A DNA stretch of 58,686 nt from Prochlorococcus sp. AG-402-N08. Lineage in GTDB: Bacteria > Cyanobacteriota > Cyanobacteriia > PCC-6307 > Cyanobiaceae. The notes under the pieces are model-generated. The model was given only the letters and a program-made list of their open reading frames with translations. It was not told the origin of the DNA and did no database searches. Positions within the stretch are counted from its first letter, which is position 1. Every line of letters starts with the position of its first letter. Shown piece by piece: positions 52,832 to 58,686 of the stretch. The position numbers and the translations under genes are program-made. The DNA lies in NCBI GenBank assembly GCA_003216535.1, contig QCIS01000011.1, positions 1 through 58,686 on the forward strand. Direction: 5' to 3'.

Positions 52832-53440
52832 ATGTCAAGATACCGCGGCCCCAGATTAAGGGTTACGCGTCGCTTGGGAGAACTACCAGGTCTCACTAGG
52901 AAAGCTTCAAAGAAATCTAATCCTCCAGGTCAGCACGGCCAAGCCCGTCGCAAGCGATCAGAATATGCAATTCGTCTAGAAGAAAAGCAGAAACTTAGGT
53001 TTAATTATGGAGTTTCTGAAAAACAGCTAGTACGTTATGTAAAAAAAGCCAGAGCCCAAGAAGGATCTACAGGAACAAACTTACTAAGACTTTTAGAAAA
53101 CAGACTAGATAATGTTTGTTTTAGATTAGGTTTTGGAGGTACCATTCCAGGCTCAAGACAATTAGTAAATCATGGCCATGTAACTGTTAACGGAAAGGTT
53201 CTTGATATTGCTGGTTATCAATGCAAATCTGGCGACGTAATCGCAATTAAAGAAAACAAAGCAAGCAAAAAACTTGTTGAAGGCAATATAGAATTCCCTG
53301 GTTTAGCAAATGTCCCCCCACATCTTGATTTAGATAAACCTAAATTAACAGGAAAAATAAATGGGAAATGTGATAGAGAGTGGGTTGCTCTTGAAATAAA
53401 CGAACTACTAGTTGTTGAATATTATTCAAGAAAAGTCTAA
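52832..53440 (+). CDS. rpsD: 30S ribosomal protein S4
   Basis: A 202-residue ribosomal protein. [19 protein letters not shown] starts it, [15 protein letters not shown] follows, and the S4 RNA-binding domain ([24 protein letters not shown]) spans ~residues 90-155. It nucleates 16S rRNA folding and represses its own synthesis in some bacteria. It is the only ribosomal protein gene in the window and stands alone. Confidence 0.97.
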   Translation: MSRYRGPRLRVTRRLGELPGLTRKASKKSNPPGQHGQARRKRSEYAIRLEEKQKLRFNYGVSEKQLVRYVKKARAQEGSTGTNLLRLLENRLDNVCFRLGFGGTIPGSRQLVNHGHVTVNGKVLDIAGYQCKSGDVIAIKENKASKKLVEGNIEFPGLANVPPHLDLDKPKLTGKINGKCDREWVALEINELLVVEYYSRKV

Positions 53441-53516
53441 TACAACTTTTCTTTGGATTATTAAATCTATCGTTCTAAAGATGTGAGATTTAACCTAATT
53501 CTTATTTTTAAAAATA

Positions 53517-54680
53517 ATGGGAAATAAGAAAAATAATATCAAAAAACCAGGTGTTAAGACTTTATCTATTCACCATGGAGAAACATTTGCAGAAGACACT
53601 GGATGCGTTATGCCTCCTATTTTTTCTACATCTACCTTCAAGCATGGAAATAAAGATAATTTCGACTACACCAGATCAGGCAATCCCAACTTTAGAATTC
53701 TAGAAAACATCCTTAAATCAATAGAAGATTCTAAATACTGTACAGTTTTTGGATCTGGAATTAGCGCTGTAACTGCAATTTCATCAACACTAAAATCAGG
53801 TGACAAGATACTCTGCGAGTCAAATCTCTATGGGTGTACAGTGAGGATGTTCGAAAAAGTTTTCAAGAAATTTGGACTAGAAGTTTTATACACAGATTTT
53901 ACAAACGAAAATAATATCAAAAAGATTTCAAACTTTGAGCCAACCCTGATATGGCTAGAAAGTCCAACTAATCCACTTTTGAAGATACTTGATATTAAGG
54001 CGATTTGTGATGAAGCGAATAAACTACAAATCCCAGTAGTTGTGGACAACACCTTTTCTACAGCACTTATTCAAAAACCATTGGACCTTGGTGCAACACT
54101 ATCACTCGTAAGCACAACAAAATTCATTAATGGACATAGTGATGCACTTGGTGGCGCAGTACTGACAAATAATAAGGTATGGAATAGTAAGATGCTTTTC
54201 TCTCAAAAAGCTCTAGGGCTTCAACCATCTCCTTTTGATAGTTGGCTCATTACGAGAGGAGTAAAAACTCTTCCTTTAAGAATCGAACAGCAAACGCAAA
54301 GTGCAAAATTAATTTCTGAAGAATTAGAGAATCATAAAATAATTAGTAAAGTAATTTATCCTTTTAATCAAAAACATCCGCAATTTAATTTAGCAAAATC
54401 GCAAATGAGATCTGGAGGTTCGATGATCACCTTGAAATTAAATCTTAAGAAAGAGGATACTTTTAAATTTTGCAAATCTCTAAAATATTTCTCGCTAGCA
54501 GAAAGCCTTGGAGGAGTTGAAAGTTTAATTTGTCACCCCGCAACAATGACTCATGCTTCTGTTGATGATGAAACAAAAAATCTTTTAGGGATAGATAATG
54601 CTCTTGTCAGATTATCGATTGGATGTGAAGAAACAAACGATTTAATCTCAGACATATTATTTGCTTTAAATAAATTCTGA
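53517..54680 (+). CDS. Trans-sulfuration PLP enzyme (cystathionine gamma-synthase/lyase family)
   Basis: A 387-residue Cys/Met-metabolism PLP enzyme. YTRSGNPNFRILE and FGSGISAVTA occur in the N-terminal half, VDNTFSTALIQKPLDLGA before the active site, and the PLP Lys is in VSTTKFINGHSDALGGAV. The end GGVESLICHPATMTHAS is typical. It makes or cleaves cystathionine or a related thioether; the sequence does not settle the direction. The next PLP gene begins 3 bases later and cysK follows, so a sulfur amino-acid operon is likely. Confidence 0.9.
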   Translation: MGNKKNNIKKPGVKTLSIHHGETFAEDTGCVMPPIFSTSTFKHGNKDNFDYTRSGNPNFRILENILKSIEDSKYCTVFGSGISAVTAISSTLKSGDKILCESNLYGCTVRMFEKVFKKFGLEVLYTDFTNENNIKKISNFEPTLIWLESPTNPLLKILDIKAICDEANKLQIPVVVDNTFSTALIQKPLDLGATLSLVSTTKFINGHSDALGGAVLTNNKVWNSKMLFSQKALGLQPSPFDSWLITRGVKTLPLRIEQQTQSAKLISEELENHKIISKVIYPFNQKHPQFNLAKSQMRSGGSMITLKLNLKKEDTFKFCKSLKYFSLAESLGGVESLICHPATMTHASVDDETKNLLGIDNALVRLSIGCEETNDLISDILFALNKF

Positions 54681-54683
54681 AAA

Positions 54684-56153
54684 TTGAGAGATTTACTTAA
54701 AAACCCTATATGGAAAAATTTAGAGTTGGGATATTCTATTCCTGATAGTATTCATGCCGTTTCTGTAGCATTACCAACTTGGAATGATGTAATAAATTAC
54801 GAGGAAAAAAATCAAGAATGCATGAATTTATTGAAGTCCATTTACCCAAGATTCGGGCTAAACCCCATAGTGAAAAGATTATGCGAAAAAGTAAAAAAGG
54901 AAAATTATTACAACAATAAAAGTATCTGGCCATATCCGAATGAAAGCATAGCTTTTAAAGCCAAAAAATACATTGATAGAAATACTTCTGAACAATTCTC
55001 ATTAATAGAAAAAAGAGATGATTTAGCTTTCTTAATAACTGAAAAAGAAGGAAGTATTTATGCAAAATCTTTTTGGCAACATACTGGTCTTGGTATATCT
55101 TCAAGAGCTGCCGCTATAGAACTAGGCCTTGAAGATTGCCCTCCAAAATCTTACGTAAATGAATGTTCTCAAAGAATAAAAAATAGAATTTCTAAATCTA
55201 CAAAAATTGACTCTAATGATATTCACTTAACTTCATCTGGAATGTCTGCATTGCATACATCATTAGAAATCATATATAAATTATTTCCAGCTAAACCAAC
55301 ACTCCAAGTTGGTTTTCCATATGTAGATGTACTTAAATTACCAATGAAAATCTTTCACGGAGCAAAGTTAATTACAGAAGAAAATTGCGCGGATATTGAA
55401 TTAGAAATCAAAAGAATAAATCCATCAGCTTTAATTATTGAACTTCCAAGTAATCCAATGCTCAAATGTGTAAACATTAAAAAAATTTCAAAAATTGCAA
55501 AAAAGCTAAATATTCCGTTAATTGTTGACGATACAATTGGTTCGAATTTAAATATTAATTCCATAGAACATGCAGATATAGTTTTTACTTCACTTACAAA
55601 AATTTTTTCGGGAAGTGGTGATATTCTTGCCGGATCATTAATACTAAATCCAAAAAGCAAATGGATTGATCAGTTTAGAAATGCATTAAACGAGATTAAT
55701 ATTCCAATACTTTCCGATGGAGATATAGTTTATCTAGAGAAAGTTAGTAGAGATGTAAATCAAAGAGTTTTTGAACAAAATAAAGCATGTTTAGAATTAA
55801 AAAAAAGATTAGAGACTCATAGCGAGATTAAAAATATTTTCCATCCTGAAAATTGTCCAAATTTTAATTCTTTACTTACTTCTAATGGGGGATACGGCTG
55901 CTTATTATCGTTTGAATTAAATGGAGGATTGAACAAAGCTAAAAAATTTTATGATTCTCTAAAAGTATCTAAAGGACCTAGTTTAGGTACAAAATTTACT
56001 CTAGTTTGTCCTTATGTTTTACTAGCTCATTATGACGAGTTGGATTGGGCTGAAAGTTTTGGTATACCCTCGCACCTTATTAGAGTATCAGTTGGATTAG
56101 AAGACCAAGATCAATTATGGAAAACCTTTTCTGAAACACTAAATAATTTCTAA
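54684..56153 (+). CDS. Divergent trans-sulfuration-family PLP enzyme with long N-terminal extension
   Basis: A 489-residue protein starting at TTG. Residues ~1-150 have no counterpart in the preceding gene. The rest resembles cystathionine gamma-synthase enzymes: HLTSSGMSALHTSLEI, IIELPSNPMLKCVN, LIVDDTIGSN, the PLP Lys in FTSLTKIFSGSGDILAG, and the end PSHLIRVSVGLEDQDQLW. The extended N-terminus and weaker similarity suggest a specialised substrate. It is 3 bases after the other PLP enzyme and 84 bases before cysK. Confidence 0.8.
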   Translation: MRDLLKNPIWKNLELGYSIPDSIHAVSVALPTWNDVINYEEKNQECMNLLKSIYPRFGLNPIVKRLCEKVKKENYYNNKSIWPYPNESIAFKAKKYIDRNTSEQFSLIEKRDDLAFLITEKEGSIYAKSFWQHTGLGISSRAAAIELGLEDCPPKSYVNECSQRIKNRISKSTKIDSNDIHLTSSGMSALHTSLEIIYKLFPAKPTLQVGFPYVDVLKLPMKIFHGAKLITEENCADIELEIKRINPSALIIELPSNPMLKCVNIKKISKIAKKLNIPLIVDDTIGSNLNINSIEHADIVFTSLTKIFSGSGDILAGSLILNPKSKWIDQFRNALNEINIPILSDGDIVYLEKVSRDVNQRVFEQNKACLELKKRLETHSEIKNIFHPENCPNFNSLLTSNGGYGCLLSFELNGGLNKAKKFYDSLKVSKGPSLGTKFTLVCPYVLLAHYDELDWAESFGIPSHLIRVSVGLEDQDQLWKTFSETLNNF

Positions 56154-56237
56154 ATTCCTAGTATTTACCGTATAGAAACTTATATACTCTTTTTCTGAAA
56201 AATAGTTAGTATTAATATATATTTTCTCAATATATAA

Positions 56238-57224
56238 ATGGCAAAAATTTATGAGGACAACAGTTTTGCTATTGGAAACACTCCATTAGTAAAATTAAAA
56301 TCAGTTACTAAAAACGCGAAAGCTACAGTACTTGCAAAAATTGAAGGTAGAAACCCCGCTTATAGCGTCAAATGTAGGATCGGCGCAAACATGATCTGGG
56401 ATGCCGAGAAAAGTGGGAAACTTACAAAAGACAAAACTATTGTTGAGCCAACTTCTGGAAATACAGGCATTGCTCTAGCTTTTACTGCTTCAGCAAGAGG
56501 TTATAAACTGATCCTTACAATGCCAGAATCCATGTCAATTGAAAGAAGAAGGGTTATGGCAGTGTTGGGTGCTGAAATTGTTTTAACAGAGGCATCTAAA
56601 GGTATGCCTGGAGCAATAGCTAAGGCTAAAGAAATTGCAGAAAGTAATCCTTCTCAATATTTCATGCCAGGTCAATTTGATAATCCAGCAAACCCTGAAA
56701 TTCATTTCAAAACTACTGGACCAGAAATCTGGGATGATTGCGATGGTGAAATTGATGTCCTAGTTGCAGGGGTTGGAACTGGCGGCACGATTACAGGAGT
56801 TTCAAGATACATTAAGCAAGAGAAGGGCAAGAATATTACTTCTGTAGCTGTAGAACCATCACACAGTCCTGTTATTACACAGACAATGAATGGAGAAGAG
56901 GTTAAATCCGGACCACATAAAATCCAAGGAATTGGAGCAGGATTTATTCCTAAGAACCTTGACTTATCAATTGTTGATAAGGTCGAAAAAGTAACAAATG
57001 ACGAATCAATTGAGATGGCTCTTAGGTTAGCTAAAGAGGAAGGTTTATTAGTAGGAATATCTTGTGGGGCTGCCGCTGCTGCTGCTGTTAGATTAGCTGA
57101 ACAAGATGAATATGCTGGGAAGACAATTGTAGTTGTTCTACCTGATTTAGCAGAGAGGTATTTATCATCAATTATGTTTACTGAAGTTCCAAGCGGAATA
57201 ATTCAAGAACCAGTCAAAGCCTAA
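56238..57224 (+). CDS. cysK: Cysteine synthase (O-acetylserine sulfhydrylase)
   Basis: A 328-residue PLP enzyme. The catalytic Lys lies in [15 protein letters not shown] (~residue 45), [12 protein letters not shown] binds substrate, and [18 protein letters not shown] is the PLP phosphate loop. It makes cysteine from O-acetylserine and sulfide. It completes the sulfur amino-acid cluster and converges with queA, 2 bases apart. The upstream 84 bases contain AT-rich TATA-like strings but no clear -35. Confidence 0.95.
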   Translation: MAKIYEDNSFAIGNTPLVKLKSVTKNAKATVLAKIEGRNPAYSVKCRIGANMIWDAEKSGKLTKDKTIVEPTSGNTGIALAFTASARGYKLILTMPESMSIERRRVMAVLGAEIVLTEASKGMPGAIAKAKEIAESNPSQYFMPGQFDNPANPEIHFKTTGPEIWDDCDGEIDVLVAGVGTGGTITGVSRYIKQEKGKNITSVAVEPSHSPVITQTMNGEEVKSGPHKIQGIGAGFIPKNLDLSIVDKVEKVTNDESIEMALRLAKEEGLLVGISCGAAAAAAVRLAEQDEYAGKTIVVVLPDLAERYLSSIMFTEVPSGIIQEPVKA

Positions 57225-57226
57225 AT

Positions 57227-58351
57227 CTACTTTTTCTCCAGTAGTGAATCTGGTGAAATATACATCGCATCGCCATAAGAGAAGAATCTAAATTTTTCTT
57301 TTATGGCTTTTTTATACAGATCTAATAATCTTTCTCTACCAATCATTGCACTTACTAAAAGTAATAATGAACTTTTTGGGAGATGAAAATTAGTTAATAA
57401 TCCATCAACTACCTTAAATTTATAACCTGGCTTAATTACTAAATCTACGTATTTAGCTATGGGAATAAAGTCATTAATTTCGTGAGAATAACAACTTTCA
57501 AGAGCTCTTACGCTAGTTGTACCAATAGCAATTATTTTTCTATCTGTTTTCTTTATTCTTTTTATTTCCTCCACTACTTCCTTATTAACACTTACCCATT
57601 CTTTGTGAAGTTTTAAGTTACTTAAATCTTCTTGATCAATTGGTCTGAATGTTCCATAACCCACGTGCAAAGTTATCGGTAAGATTATTACGCCTTTTTT
57701 TTTTAGATTGGAAATAAGACTTTTGCTTAAGTGTAAACCAGCTGTTGGTGCAGCAACTGCCCCCGGATTTGTTGCATACTCAGTTTGATAACTTTTCTCA
57801 TGAAAAGATTCTTCTTCGGAATTTTTTATATAAGGAGGAAGAGGGATTTCCCCGTATTTATCAAGAAGTTCATTCATTGAATTGAGACAAGTTATATCTT
57901 CCGGAAATTTAATAAATCTCCCTCCAGTTTCTTCATCAACTCCATCAACAATCAAATTAATATCTTGTGCTAATGGAGATTTTAATTTTAATTTTCTATT
58001 TATTTTTAACTTTTTTGCTGGCTTTGCCAAACATAACCAAACACTTTCATAGGATCTTTCTAAAACTAATAATTCGACTAAGGTCTTATTTTCTAATTCA
58101 ACCTTTAACCTAGCTTTCATAACTTTAGTATTATTTACAATTACAAGATCCCCTTCTCTAAATTCATCTAAAAGATTCTTGGTAAATTTATTAGTTAAAC
58201 AGTCTTCTTCTAAAAAACTATTTCTAACTATCATCAATCTTGATTCATGCCTAATTGCAGAAGGTTTACTAGCAATTAATGAAGGATTAAGTAAATAATC
58301 ATAAGCTTCAAGCTTATAATCTCTTTCTTCATTATTAATTTGAGAAATCAA
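57227..58351 (-). CDS. queA: S-adenosylmethionine:tRNA ribosyltransferase-isomerase
   Basis: A 374-residue protein with the QueA signatures: YDYLLNPSLIASKPSAIRHESRLMIV at the start, VNNTKVMKARL, PGAVAAPTAGLHLS and LHVGYGTFRPI, and the end SSLLLLVSAMIGRERLLDLY. It transfers the ribosyl moiety of SAM to 7-aminomethyl-7-deazaguanine in tRNA, giving epoxyqueuosine. It starts 6 bases after pdhC and is probably co-transcribed. Confidence 0.94.
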   Translation of the reverse strand: MISQINNEERDYKLEAYDYLLNPSLIASKPSAIRHESRLMIVRNSFLEEDCLTNKFTKNLLDEFREGDLVIVNNTKVMKARLKVELENKTLVELLVLERSYESVWLCLAKPAKKLKINRKLKLKSPLAQDINLIVDGVDEETGGRFIKFPEDITCLNSMNELLDKYGEIPLPPYIKNSEEESFHEKSYQTEYATNPGAVAAPTAGLHLSKSLISNLKKKGVIILPITLHVGYGTFRPIDQEDLSNLKLHKEWVSVNKEVVEEIKRIKKTDRKIIAIGTTSVRALESCYSHEINDFIPIAKYVDLVIKPGYKFKVVDGLLTNFHLPKSSLLLLVSAMIGRERLLDLYKKAIKEKFRFFSYGDAMYISPDSLLEKK

Positions 58352-58357
58352 TTAAAT

Positions 58358-58686
58358 TTAGGAGACAAGAGTCTCTGGCTCATCTTCAATTAGGGAAGCC
58401 AAGTCTTTTAAGAATGAAGCTCCATCAGCTCCATAGATCACTCGATGATCAGCTGTTAGATTTACTTGCATTATTTTTTTAACAGATATTGAACCATCAC
58501 TATTAGCAACAACGGTTGGTTTCGATGATGCTATGGCTAAAATAGCACCGGTACCTGGAGGAAGAATTGCGTCAAATCTATCAACTCCAAACATCCCAAG
58601 GTTAGATAAAGTGAAGGTTCCCGTTGAGTATTCATCAGGTTCTAATTGTTTTGATCTTGATCTTTTTACAAGATCTTTCCATTCCC
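58358..58686 (-). CDS. pdhC: Dihydrolipoyl acyltransferase, E2 of pyruvate dehydrogenase, C-terminal end
   Basis: The frame runs off the window, so only the last ~108 residues are seen; the ATG at 58594 is internal. They are the catalytic-domain end of an E2 enzyme: TFTLSNLGMFGVDRFDAILPPG, then AILAIASSKP, and the active-site stretch LTADHRVIYGADGA whose His and Asp are the conserved HRxxxGxDGA pair. In cyanobacteria this is normally the pyruvate dehydrogenase E2, giving acetyl-CoA. It heads the unit with queA. Confidence 0.9.
   Translation of the reverse strand, partial: EWKDLVKRSRSKQLEPDEYSTGTFTLSNLGMFGVDRFDAILPPGTGAILAIASSKPTVVANSDGSISVKKIMQVNLTADHRVIYGADGASFLKDLASLIEDEPETLVS

Noticed and set aside
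58358-58594. A separate 78-residue gene at the right end
   Set aside because: The frame continues past the ATG to the window edge as an acyltransferase catalytic domain.
1-58686. tRNA, rRNA, CRISPR, insertion sequence, integrase or phage genes
   Set aside because: None seen: intergenic gaps are short, no cloverleaf or repeat-spacer pattern was noticed, and no transposase or phage motif occurs in any frame.

Overview
The window is about 59 kb of very compact, AT-rich DNA. It carries oxygenic photosynthesis genes (petC, petA, chlG, ndhB), a heme-copper oxidase, marine-cyanobacterial small-protein families and hardly any intergenic space. Together these point to a chromosome of a high-light-adapted Prochlorococcus marinus or a very close relative. 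Coding is nearly continuous, many neighbours overlap by 4 to 8 bases, TTG and GTG starts are common and Shine-Dalgarno sites are weak. I saw no insertion sequence, prophage, CRISPR array, tRNA or rRNA.

Layout. 1-5471: the tail of an RqcH/NFACT protein, tatC, a DUF3067 gene, then petC-petA-lgt-cobM (Rieske protein, cytochrome f, lipoprotein maturation, corrin synthesis). 5527-11188: a RodZ-like regulator, ppx, a quinone prenyltransferase, an LD-carboxypeptidase, ispD, fabG and a small unlisted membrane gene. 11320-13065: a chaperonin with a Gly-Met-rich repeat tail. 13070-20661: the respiratory oxidase locus, with ctaA-ctaB plus an ABC exporter on one strand and ctaCDE on the other. 20759-28956: cyAbrB, ribE, a 4Fe-4S aldo/keto reductase and a five-gene operon topA-lipoprotein-DUF2232-UPF0284-solute-binding lipoprotein. 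29132-38526: ndhB, an orphan ABC ATPase, birA, a DciA-like gene, menG, hisF, a DUF2862 gene, chlG, a class A PBP and rsmB. 38578-41660: two small unlisted genes, then a four-gene cassette (DCC thioredoxin-like, TIGR03643, DUF2256, photolyase-related). 41757-47311: trmH, an orphan dppC-type permease, lepA, mqo, nfu. 47438-48617: a nitrogen-regulated unit, arsM beyond its terminator. 48655-58686: a class V aminotransferase, an SDR, murE-DUF836-yidD, rpsD, two trans-sulfuration-type PLP enzymes with cysK, queA and the end of pdhC.

The most informative locus is 47438-47788. A near-consensus promoter is followed by a perfect 14-bp palindrome that fits the NtcA consensus GTA-N8-TAC and lies over the expected transcription start. 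Next comes an RNA that I recognise as the Downstream-peptide (glutamine-II) riboswitch, then a 57-residue DUF4278 protein related to the PII-interacting regulator PirA, then a strong intrinsic terminator. Two nitrogen-status inputs, 2-oxoglutarate through NtcA and glutamine through the riboswitch, would therefore converge on one tiny regulatory protein. The second notable unit is the photolyase-related cassette, whose small partner genes are too short for ordinary ORF calling and whose photolyase lacks the usual C-terminal Fe-S cysteines.

All calls are read by eye from sequence motifs; no database search was run.
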